Shown here piece by piece: positions 24,055 to 31,504 of a stretch of 64,000 nt of DNA. The position numbers and the translations under genes are program-made. The stretch spans positions 17,240 through 81,239 of the forward strand of contig JAFEAT010000017.1 in NCBI GenBank assembly GCA_018266255.1, written 5' to 3'. This DNA is from Cyanobacteria bacterium SZAS-4. Lineage in GTDB: Bacteria > Cyanobacteriota > Vampirovibrionia > Obscuribacterales > Obscuribacteraceae. The notes beneath the pieces were generated by a model. The model had not been told where the DNA came from. It worked only from the letters and a program-made list of their open reading frames with translations, and searched no databases. Within the stretch, counting starts at the first letter, position 1. Every line of letters starts with the position of its first letter.

Positions 24055-24717
24055 ATGAGTGGATTATTGAAGTGTCTAACAGCAGTTGCACTGATTTGCT
24101 GCGCTAACGCGTCTACTGTCTTCGCTCAAGCCTATCGCAGTGATTTGATTATTGACATGAAATCGGCGCTCGCTTCCAAAAAACCAATTTATGACTGCGC
24201 TTGTTTTAATAAGTTAACCAGACTGATTAAGCGAAACTGGATGCCGCCCAAATCTCACCTTAATTCGATAGTTGTTGTCTCCTTTAAGATCAATGAGGCT
24301 GGCGAAACTACTGATGTACGCCTTGAACGGAGTTCCGGAATGACGCTTAGCGATACCGCTGCTATTAAGGCTATCCAAAATACCAAACTCGATTATGTGC
24401 CATTGGAGCATGCAAAAATCAGTTTTAATTTCGGCTATGTTCTAAATTCTGGAATCATCGGTCCGTCAGTTGTTCAAATACCAGACGAAGCTGCACCACC
24501 AGTGGTGTATGTGAGGACCATGTACGAATCTATTCCGGGAGTGTTTCGAGGCGGTTGCTTAGAGATGACTGTCTTGAACAACCAGGGAATTGTCGAACTC
24601 TTGAAGGGACATATGGCTCAAGCAGCTGATTTGTTTGAGCAGTCATCTCATGGCGCCCCCGACTACGAACCAGCCGCCCACAATCTTGCAATTGTGCGAC
24701 AACAAGGTTCAAAGTGA
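24055..24717 (+). CDS. Secreted TonB C-terminal-like protein with TPR tail
   Basis: A 220-residue protein with a signal peptide (ends near TVFAQA). The TonB-C-like domain spans about 45-130 (KRNWMPPKSHLNSIVVVSF, NEAGETTDVRLERSSGMTLSD). A single TPR-like unit lies at the C-terminus (GHMAQAADLFEQSSHGAPDYEPA). It is the third such TonB-C protein in the window and the only one with the tail. It lacks the energy-transducing membrane anchor. The ribosome binding site is poor. Confidence 0.7.
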   Translation: MSGLLKCLTAVALICCANASTVFAQAYRSDLIIDMKSALASKKPIYDCACFNKLTRLIKRNWMPPKSHLNSIVVVSFKINEAGETTDVRLERSSGMTLSDTAAIKAIQNTKLDYVPLEHAKISFNFGYVLNSGIIGPSVVQIPDEAAPPVVYVRTMYESIPGVFRGGCLEMTVLNNQGIVELLKGHMAQAADLFEQSSHGAPDYEPAAHNLAIVRQQGSK

Positions 24718-24808
24718 ACTTGATCCCATTTTTGAAAGCCGATTGAAAGCTAAATGAAAGCTTCGAAACGCGCTGATTGAGAACACCTTCATAGTCCTTA
24801 CAATGTCA

Positions 24809-24836
24809 TTGACTTGTCACGAAGCGGCCTTACAAT
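24809..24836 (+). promoter_or_regulatory. Strong sigma-70-type promoter for the channel gene
   Basis: TTGACT (24809-24814), 16-bp spacer, TACAAT (24831-24836). Transcription should begin near 24843, so the TTG at 24814 lies inside the promoter and cannot be the start codon; GTG 24868 is then the first usable start. Confidence 0.6.
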
Positions 24837-24867
24837 AGCCGCAACTGGAAACCTCGAAGTAATCACT

Positions 24868-25851
24868 GTGTCATCAATAATAGCTCCGCCCCCTACTGGC
24901 TGGCGTGAGGCGCTCTACAAAACAATTTTCGAATCAAGCACGCGCATGGGTCGCGCTTTTGACCTCATACTGATCGCGGTCATAGTCACCAGCGTCGCTA
25001 CGGTCATGCTTAACAGCGTGCACTCGCTTCGTCTGCAATACGGCGAATTGTTCATGACTGCAGAGATTATAATTACCGCTATATTCACTGTTGAATATGC
25101 GTTACGCCTAATCTGCGCCCCGAATCGTTGGGCATACGCGACAAGCTTTTTTGGCATCGTCGACTTGCTTTCGGTATTGCCGACATATATCGGTATGATT
25201 TCTGCAGATGCGCATTATTTGATGATCGTTCGCATCTTACGTCTCATGCGAATCTTCCGCATTTTGAAACTGGCTCGTTTTTTGCGTGAAGCAGAAAATC
25301 TAAAGCGTGCACTTCAGCTGAGTCTGCCGAAAATTACTGTGTTTGCCGCTGCCATCGTAGCAATCGTCGTAATCGTTGGGGCATTGATGTACGTTGTCGA
25401 AGGCGAGGAACATGGGTTCTCGAATATTCCGATCAGCATCTACTGGGCGATCGTTACCTTAACGACGGTTGGTTATGGCGATATGTCACCCAAGACACCG
25501 CTAGGACAGTTCCTGTCGTGCATCGTCATGATGCTCGGCTACGCCATCATTGCAGTGCCGACTGGCATCGTGTCTGTTCAACTTCATCAAGCCAACAACG
25601 CCGTGACGTCGTGCAAAAAATGCGGAGAGAAATCGCACGATCGTGATTCTGTTTTCTGCCGGATGTGTGGCTACAACATGGTGGCGCCAGTAACACCATC
25701 ACTCGCCCCCGAGGTAGAGCAAGTTGCCGTTGCTACCAACAGCGGCCGCCGCAGCACCGACAATCCTGCCCAGCAGGTGAGAGTGCCTGACAAATTGGAA
25801 CTCGAGACGGAGCTGAGTTTGTTCACACGAAGATTCACTGACAAAACCTAG
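24868..25851 (+). CDS. Voltage-gated potassium channel with C-terminal zinc ribbon
   Basis: A 327-residue six-helix channel. S4 carries regularly spaced arginines (RILRLMRIFRILKLARFLR). The selectivity filter is TVGYGD, between pore helix and S6. After S6 comes a four-Cys zinc ribbon (CKKCGE ... FCRMCG) and a disordered, charged tail. It would conduct K+ across the inner membrane in response to voltage. The ribbon replaces the RCK or cyclic-nucleotide domain often found there. The start is set by the upstream promoter; the RBS is weak. Confidence 0.88.
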   Translation: MSSIIAPPPTGWREALYKTIFESSTRMGRAFDLILIAVIVTSVATVMLNSVHSLRLQYGELFMTAEIIITAIFTVEYALRLICAPNRWAYATSFFGIVDLLSVLPTYIGMISADAHYLMIVRILRLMRIFRILKLARFLREAENLKRALQLSLPKITVFAAAIVAIVVIVGALMYVVEGEEHGFSNIPISIYWAIVTLTTVGYGDMSPKTPLGQFLSCIVMMLGYAIIAVPTGIVSVQLHQANNAVTSCKKCGEKSHDRDSVFCRMCGYNMVAPVTPSLAPEVEQVAVATNSGRRSTDNPAQQVRVPDKLELETELSLFTRRFTDKT

Positions 25852-25869
25852 AATTCATTCGAAGCTTTT

Positions 25870-25943
25870 GAAAGTTCCTGGTTGCTAAATGGCTTTGGAT
25901 TCTTTCGGAAGTTCCTGCTTGCTAAATCGCTTTGGATTCTTTC
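25870..25943. repeat. 37-bp tandem duplication spanning the end of a gene
   Basis: 25870-25906 and 25907-25943 are direct copies that match at 34 of 37 positions. The right copy holds the last codons and stop of the pseudo-receiver gene (minus); the left copy repeats the same codons and stop downstream of it. This is a local duplication, possibly by replication slippage. Confidence 0.85.
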
Positions 25944-26410
25944 GCAAGTCTACTTTTTTCTAGGGCTGGAACCAACGGCAGCAATTTCTCAATCTCGGCA
26001 ATTAATTGTGCTGCGTCGAAAACAGGCATGCTGATGAAGACGTCTGCCCCGAGCGCCTTTCCCGCTGACTCAACAGAAGCATTTAGTTTAGTAGCGAATG
26101 GTCCCGGCTCCAGAGCCATAATCATGAACATAGTTTTCTTGTGGACGGGATCTTTCCGTAGTCGCCTGAGAAACTCAAACATCGATTCATCTTCCATGTA
26201 GGCCGCACAGACAATAACGTCGGCGTGGTCTCTTCCATCCAAAAACGCAAATGCTTCCGTGATTGTATGAGCTGCAATCACATTGTGACCCATGCCTTTG
26301 CACACTTTCTTCAACTGCTCCGTGTGCGCCTCTGTGTCCATAATTAGGATGCGGAAAGTGTCTTTGGGAGCTAGTTTTATCGTCCCCAACTCTATTTCTG
26401 GCTCATCCAT
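25922..26410 (-). CDS. Pseudo-receiver domain protein
   Basis: A 162-residue protein from ATG 26410 (AGGAG eight bases upstream). It has the five beta/alpha units of a response-regulator receiver (RILIMDTEAH, NVIAAHT, ADVIVCAAYM, MFMIMALEPG, ADVFISMPVF). The phosphoacceptor Asp is replaced by Ala69, and the conserved Lys before Pro is Met128. It should therefore not be phosphorylated in the usual way and probably works as a constitutive or ligand-gated partner. A hybrid kinase gene in the same direction lies about 0.5 kb upstream, separated by a small plus-strand gene. Confidence 0.8.
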   Translation of the reverse strand: MDEPEIELGTIKLAPKDTFRILIMDTEAHTEQLKKVCKGMGHNVIAAHTITEAFAFLDGRDHADVIVCAAYMEDESMFEFLRRLRKDPVHKKTMFMIMALEPGPFATKLNASVESAGKALGADVFISMPVFDAAQLIAEIEKLLPLVPALEKSRLAKESKAI

Positions 26411-26618
26411 TGTTGTCGCTCCTTTGGTGATACGACTGTGACGCCAAACGCAACAGAAGGTTTCATTCACCGTTAAGAGATGGGCGGGCGCGACTTTGAG
26501 CCTGCTGTAAGGTTATATGAAACGCAGCTGGCCGCTGACTTTAATTCAAATCAGTGGAACCTTTGGTTGGGCTGTGCGTCCAGATACCAAGTCTATATAA
26601 ATGCTTGTTCGCTAAACG

Positions 26619-26891
26619 ATGGAGGGCACCGTCTTGCGTAGCAAAATTGATATGAAAACGTTGAAGCCAGAAGCTATGGCCGATTACTATCTTGAGAAAA
26701 TGCTGAGCGACAGTGCTCAGTTCCGTGCATACAACGAGTTCCATCAAGACCAGAAACATACGAAGCGTGTTCAACAAAAACAAGCTCGTCAAGAAAACCG
26801 TGGACGACTTCGCGCGCTGCAGAATGAACTCGGGGTCAATCCTGTCATTTATGCGATCTCAAATTTTTTCAATACAAAAAAGTCGGCTTGA
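26619..26891 (+). CDS. Small charged hypothetical protein
   Basis: Up to 90 residues. ATG 26619 is possible, but GGAGGG just after it would serve TTG 26634 well, so the true protein may start MRSKIDMKTL. It is strongly helical and rich in Gln, Arg and Lys (KHTKRVQQKQARQENRGRLRAL), with a hydrophobic C-terminal patch. No family recognised. Confidence 0.5.
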   Translation: MEGTVLRSKIDMKTLKPEAMADYYLEKMLSDSAQFRAYNEFHQDQKHTKRVQQKQARQENRGRLRALQNELGVNPVIYAISNFFNTKKSA

Positions 26892-26906
26892 TTTTCGAGT
26901 CATTCG

Positions 26907-28046
26907 TTAAGCATCATAGCTGGTGGGGCTTGGAAGCGCAGGAAGGCTAACCGTAAATGTCGCTCCGACGTCTTCCTTTGGAGCGCACCATATCTTCCCG
27001 CTGTGCGCCTCTACGATCTGTCTACATAAGTACAATCCCAATCCCATCCCATAGTTATAAGATCGGCCCGGGCGACCCTGATAGAACCGCAAGAATAGCT
27101 TTTGTAGATCTTGTGGCTCGATGCCCGGACCTTGATCTGACACGTTGATCGTGACATTGTCGTCGACGGTGTTTAAGTTAATTTCGACTCTTCCTTCGAC
27201 AGGTGAAAACTTGATCGCGTTCTCAATCAGGTTTTGCACTACTCGCGATATAGAGAGTGAGTCGGCCAGAACATACGCGTTTCTTGCGTTATTAACCACA
27301 TGTGTGACAATACGTTTGTCTTCCATCATGTGCCGCACCGATCGCAAATAATGATTCACCACGGCCAGAAGATCAGTCTGTTCTAAATGTAATTGCTGCA
27401 GGTCTTTCTCATATTTGTACACTTCGTACAGACTCTGAATCATCGCCAGTAGATTTACGTTGCTGTCTCTGATTTGCAACAGCAAACCTGTCTGTTGTTC
27501 AGGAGTTATTCTTGCGTTGCCTTCAGCGATGAGCTCGATCAACCGATTTGCACCTATCAAAGGATTTTTCAAATCGTGTGTCAGTGTCAACATAAAGTCT
27601 TCGCGTAGCTCGAGAAGATGTAGATGCTCTAATTCACTGAGTCGTGTTTTATTGCGCTCAATTGCGAAGGCTATCGCTCTCCACAGTGTCTTTGCGCTCA
27701 GTGCATTTTTGTAAAGGAAGTCTTCAGCCCCTGCTTTAAGTGCTTGCATGACGTACCGCTCGTCTTTAGTAGTTCCAAGCACTATCAGCGGTGCCATCGT
27801 CAGAGCTCGAATTTCCTCGATTGATTTTAGTTGCTTGCTGTCTATTAGATCGAAATCGAGCAATATTATGTCGATTCCACCGGCGGCCAACTCTTGCTCA
27901 GCGTCAGCAACGGTTCCTACTTCGATGATCTTGACTGCTTTGCCAAACGATTCCTTCAGCATCGGCTTGACTATGAGAAATCCGGAAGTAGGCGTTTCAC
28001 CCAGTAATATCGTTATATTTTGGAGATTTAGATGTGTTTCTTCCAT
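26907..28046 (-). CDS. Hybrid sensor histidine kinase (receiver-HisKA-HATPase)
   Basis: A 379-residue cytoplasmic protein from ATG 28046, preceded by GGGGGA. An N-terminal receiver (Asp64 in IILLDFDLID, Lys113 in YKNAL) is followed by a dimerisation/H-box helix with His157 (LTHDLKNPL). The ATPase domain has N box NLIENAIKFSP, G1 DQGPGI and G2 GMGLGLYLC. No transmembrane or PAS sensor is present, so its input probably comes through the N-terminal receiver, as in cyanobacterial kinases of this order. Its output partner is unknown; the nearby pseudo-receiver is one candidate. Confidence 0.9.
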   Translation of the reverse strand: MEETHLNLQNITILLGETPTSGFLIVKPMLKESFGKAVKIIEVGTVADAEQELAAGGIDIILLDFDLIDSKQLKSIEEIRALTMAPLIVLGTTKDERYVMQALKAGAEDFLYKNALSAKTLWRAIAFAIERNKTRLSELEHLHLLELREDFMLTLTHDLKNPLIGANRLIELIAEGNARITPEQQTGLLLQIRDSNVNLLAMIQSLYEVYKYEKDLQQLHLEQTDLLAVVNHYLRSVRHMMEDKRIVTHVVNNARNAYVLADSLSISRVVQNLIENAIKFSPVEGRVEINLNTVDDNVTINVSDQGPGIEPQDLQKLFLRFYQGRPGRSYNYGMGLGLYLCRQIVEAHSGKIWCAPKEDVGATFTVSLPALPSPTSYDA

Positions 28047-28122
28047 GAGGTCCCCCAGAGAATCTCTCATTCATCAAATTCAGTTGCGTCAAAGGTGAGA
28101 GTCGTTCAGTCGACTCACAGAT

Positions 28123-28353
28123 TTGTTATCGGTCATTCCCTCGATATTTCAGTTATATAAGACCGGGTTGGCAAACATTTGGCAGAAACTGACTTTCAGA
28201 TTAAATGGCGAAATTACCATAAATAGGCTATTTCGTGACGATGCCAAATTTGCTCCTAAACCGGGCTGGGTTGGCGTAGAAGGTTATGGAATCTATGTAA
28301 GAGGTATAACTGGATCGGAATCACTTGTTTGGGTTCCTGAGGTCGTGACATGA
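28123..28353 (+). CDS. Possible small ORF coupled to the caspase-like gene
   Basis: An open frame of up to 76 residues (no ATG; TTG 28123 or TTG 28168). Its stop overlaps the next start as ATGA, which is typical of translational coupling. The C-terminal part (FRDDAKFAPKPGWVGVEGYG...ESLVWVPEVV) looks protein-like. Without an RBS it may be only a chance frame or the remnant of a longer gene. Confidence 0.35.
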   Translation: MLSVIPSIFQLYKTGLANIWQKLTFRLNGEITINRLFRDDAKFAPKPGWVGVEGYGIYVRGITGSESLVWVPEVVT

Positions 28354-29819
28354 GAGATCACACAAACAAGGCTCTTGCTTTGCTAGCAGTGCTTGTTGGG
28401 CAGGCGTGCCTTTCTATCCCGGTAGTTTCGGCGCAGGCGCAGCCCAAAACTCCCCAAATCACGGCTCAAGCCTCCGCAACCGCTCCTCCTGGCGCGTCCG
28501 AAGTGGCAGGCGCGCTTGCCGATCAGTCAAGACCAGTACGCGACAAATGGGCTGTCGTCATAGGTTTAACTCAGTTTGCCAATCCTAAAATTCCTCGATT
28601 GCAGTACGCAACTGCGGATGCGAAGGCGTTTTACGACTACCTGACTAAGGAAGCGAACTTTGCCCCAGACCACGTTCGTTTGCTTTTTAACGACAAAGCT
28701 ACACAGCGCCGGGTTCGTTCTGAACTGGGTAACAAGCTTCTGACCCGCATGGTTAAGCCAGATGATCTGGTTGTGATCTTTATCTCAACTCACGGTAGTC
28801 CGTCGCAAATGGATGCCGTAGAGCATAAAAACTATGTGGTCACTTATGATTCCGATCCTGATGATTTGTACTCGACCGGCATCGACATGCAAGAAATTCT
28901 TGGCATTATCAAGCATCGCGTTGCGTCTGATCGGGTGTTGCTTATTTTAGATGCGTGTCACAGCGGTGGCGTTGATCCCAATGCTAAAGGGATGATGCGA
29001 GTTGGAAATTTCGACGCTAATTCGCTCGTCGAAGGCTCCGGCAAAATGGTTATTTGCTCAAGCGCGCCAGAGGAGCAGTCATGGGAATCTAAGCGCTATC
29101 ACAACGGCGTATTCACGCGTCATTTGATAGATGGGCTGCGCGCCAATGGACCTAATACGTCCCTTAGTGATGCGTTCAAGAATGCGCAGGACAAAATTTC
29201 CGATGAAGTAAAACAAGATCATCCTGGTGTAACCCAGACGCCGGTTCTTCGAAGTAAGTGGACGGGAAAGGAATTGATTTTGGCCGTCAAACCAGCGCTA
29301 CCAGAGCCCCTTCCGCCAACTGTTTTGTCTGATCTGGAACCGGACAGCCTTGGACGTGGTGGCATGATTGTGCCTGAGAATCAATTGGCGATGATCAATC
29401 CCTCGAAGAGCGTGGCGCTTTCAGCACCATCGGGTCAGCAATTGACCGACACAGCAAATGCATGGGATGGCAAGTTGAGTCTTGAGTATCTTTGCAAGGT
29501 GACGAAAGTCCCGCAGTACAAAACGGAAAAGGAAATGAAAGATGCTTTGCAAAGCGCTTTTAAGATGAAAGATGCAAATTTCAATGATCCGCAATACAAA
29601 ATTCCTGTCGCAATAATTCGTCTGCAAATGGGATCGATCAGCCCAGCCAATCGTGAATTGCAAGAGCTTCTGGTCGATAACCCAGGCTGCTGGCAAGCTT
29701 ATCTTGCACGCGCTTACTGCTTTCATAAAATGAAGCAAGCCGGAGAGGCGCAAGACTTTTTGAGACAATCTCAATTTCGCAATCCGACATTGCCAGCGAC
29801 CATAGAATTCGCAGACTAG
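28350..29819 (+). CDS. Secreted caspase-family (C14) protease with C-terminal repeat region
   Basis: A 489-residue protein with a signal peptide (ends near VSAQA). The caspase-like domain (about 65-300) has strand KWAVVIGLTQF, catalytic His148 in FISTHGSP and Cys203 in ILDACHSGG, and later the GVFTRHLIDGL element. This is the orthocaspase/metacaspase-type p20 layout, with expected cleavage after basic residues. The C-terminal part (about 380-489) is helical and TPR-like. A signal peptide on a caspase homologue suggests a periplasmic or extracellular role. Confidence 0.88.
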   Translation: MRDHTNKALALLAVLVGQACLSIPVVSAQAQPKTPQITAQASATAPPGASEVAGALADQSRPVRDKWAVVIGLTQFANPKIPRLQYATADAKAFYDYLTKEANFAPDHVRLLFNDKATQRRVRSELGNKLLTRMVKPDDLVVIFISTHGSPSQMDAVEHKNYVVTYDSDPDDLYSTGIDMQEILGIIKHRVASDRVLLILDACHSGGVDPNAKGMMRVGNFDANSLVEGSGKMVICSSAPEEQSWESKRYHNGVFTRHLIDGLRANGPNTSLSDAFKNAQDKISDEVKQDHPGVTQTPVLRSKWTGKELILAVKPALPEPLPPTVLSDLEPDSLGRGGMIVPENQLAMINPSKSVALSAPSGQQLTDTANAWDGKLSLEYLCKVTKVPQYKTEKEMKDALQSAFKMKDANFNDPQYKIPVAIIRLQMGSISPANRELQELLVDNPGCWQAYLARAYCFHKMKQAGEAQDFLRQSQFRNPTLPATIEFAD

Positions 29820-29826
29820 CAGAGTC

Positions 29827-30876
29827 TCATTCCAACCAGTCTTCAAGCTGCAGGTCTGGATAGAGTTCCGCCGCAGCCCTCAAATAGAGATTGTTATTGT
29901 ACGCCTGGTGCTCCTCTAGTGCCGTGTAAGTGAGTTTGATGTCGTGGTCGTCCGTAGCTTTCTGGGCCGCTGATTTGATTTCCTCGATAAGTTTGTCATC
30001 TTCTGATCGCAACGTGGTTTCATGGCTTGCAACCGGTGGTGCACCGATAGTCAAATATGCTGCGAGAAATGCTTGATAATAATATTGCAGATACAGATTT
30101 TCATGTTCGACGTATTGCATCATAATTCTTGATGCATGACAGCTTGTCACCGTATGTAGTGTCGTGAAATCCTTGGTCGAGAGATACAGGTTCAGTGCAA
30201 GATCGGCGAAATTTCGCAGTGTGGTTCCGACTGGAATAGCGATGTTTTCTGAAATACTAGCCAATACTTCGGGTTGGCTGACAATATCCATTTTTTCAAA
30301 AATTATGCCTTCAAGATCTGGCAACACAAGCCGACCAGATGAAAGCTCTTCCGATACATAGTTCATCTGATTGTGTAATGAGTTTCCGCTTTCTGATAGA
30401 GGAGGAATTGGTCCGTGCAATTCGAGATAAGCATCTGCTAGATAAGCCATGCCAGACAAAATTTCTTCGTCGTTATCTGAATCAACTCCGTACGCTAAAC
30501 GAATTAGTGAATGGAAAGCGGCGCTGGAGATACCTTTTGCGAGGTCATTGAAATATAGTTTTAGAAATTGTGTGCGTCCGAGTTTCGTCAATTGCCTTGC
30601 GAAGAAGAGTCTAAAGTCCGAGTAAAATTTTCGCTCGCCGAGATAGTTACGCCAGTTGTTTTCCTGCAGAGGAATTCCAGTCGCAGTTTCCGCAGAGCGC
30701 AAACCATGTAAGTCAATGTAGTAGTTTGTGAATCTATCGAAGTCGGCATCACTAGCGCCAACTCGATATAAGGCGAATTGTGCCATTGGCAAATGATTCG
30801 TCAGATTTAGGTTGCCATATTCGGTGGCAAAGTTTTGATAGCTATTAACTTTGCTGTGAATTGGCGCGAGTGTCAT
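29827..30876 (-). CDS. Questin oxidase family (DUF4243) protein
   Basis: A 349-residue protein with the family's opening (LTNHLPMAQFALYRVGASDADFDRF), the central ITFHSLIRLAYG-like segment (SSAAFHSLIRLAYGVDSDND) and conserved His-containing helices (TLHTVTSCHASRIMM). Fungal members (questin oxidase, AflY) are Baeyer-Villiger-type enzymes on anthraquinones; bacterial homologues are widespread and not characterised. Its start overlaps the stop of the upstream gene by four bases (ATGA), so the two are co-translated. Confidence 0.8.
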   Translation of the reverse strand: MTLAPIHSKVNSYQNFATEYGNLNLTNHLPMAQFALYRVGASDADFDRFTNYYIDLHGLRSAETATGIPLQENNWRNYLGERKFYSDFRLFFARQLTKLGRTQFLKLYFNDLAKGISSAAFHSLIRLAYGVDSDNDEEILSGMAYLADAYLELHGPIPPLSESGNSLHNQMNYVSEELSSGRLVLPDLEGIIFEKMDIVSQPEVLASISENIAIPVGTTLRNFADLALNLYLSTKDFTTLHTVTSCHASRIMMQYVEHENLYLQYYYQAFLAAYLTIGAPPVASHETTLRSEDDKLIEEIKSAAQKATDDHDIKLTYTALEEHQAYNNNLYLRAAAELYPDLQLEDWLE

Positions 30877-31388
30877 TGTTTGTCCATTTGCGTTAGTGCG
30901 TCTTTGATTTTTGAAAGATAAGTCACCGCCTCTGCAGGATCAGAGTGGCGATACTCGAGCACTTTTGGATCGAGCTGCCGAGTAATCGCAGTCAACGCCA
31001 ACGAAGCTACTTTAGAGTCAACGAAACCGAGTTTGATAAATTGAGCAAAGGCAATTGCCACCACGAATTCGTCGTACATGTTTGCGTCGGAAGCTAGCTC
31101 ACCTGTGCACTTTTCAGGATCACTTCCCTGAGCGGAGCGCATTCGGTTTATATCAACGACCCATTCGTCCAAGGTGTTGTTGATGTACTTGCTTACGTTT
31201 GGAGACTTAGTGGAATCTAGCCATTCCCAGAAATCATCGACCGCGTCAGAGGCGGTTTCTGAACCATTAATTGGGCTGTATTCATCTGTCCAAAAGAATT
31301 TGTCAGCTAGTAGCTTTTTTGCCTTGGGATGGCTTTTTTTGAAATGCTCTCCTGTTGGTTTACTGTCAGCTGGTAATGAAGGCGCCAC
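30873..31388 (-). CDS. Hypothetical protein, YfeS-like
   Basis: I place the start at GTG 31388, with AGGAG nine bases upstream, giving 171 residues; the frame stays open to TTG 31460. The region KKSHPKAKKLLADKFFWTDEYSPI followed by FWEWL and NTLDEWVVDINRM resembles the E. coli YfeS type of small protein (HPxAKxLLxDxFFW). That assignment is by memory of the pattern only. It forms an operon with the questin-oxidase-family gene. Confidence 0.6.
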   Translation of the reverse strand: MAPSLPADSKPTGEHFKKSHPKAKKLLADKFFWTDEYSPINGSETASDAVDDFWEWLDSTKSPNVSKYINNTLDEWVVDINRMRSAQGSDPEKCTGELASDANMYDEFVVAIAFAQFIKLGFVDSKVASLALTAITRQLDPKVLEYRHSDPAEAVTYLSKIKDALTQMDKQ

Positions 31389-31504
31389 TGCATGAAACTC
31401 CTGTTTCTTTAACTGCACTATTATGACGCGTTCTTGTGATCCGGTAACCAAATCTATCAATTTAATGCGTTATCATAAAATGACGTTCGTTACGGTGCAG
31501 TAAA

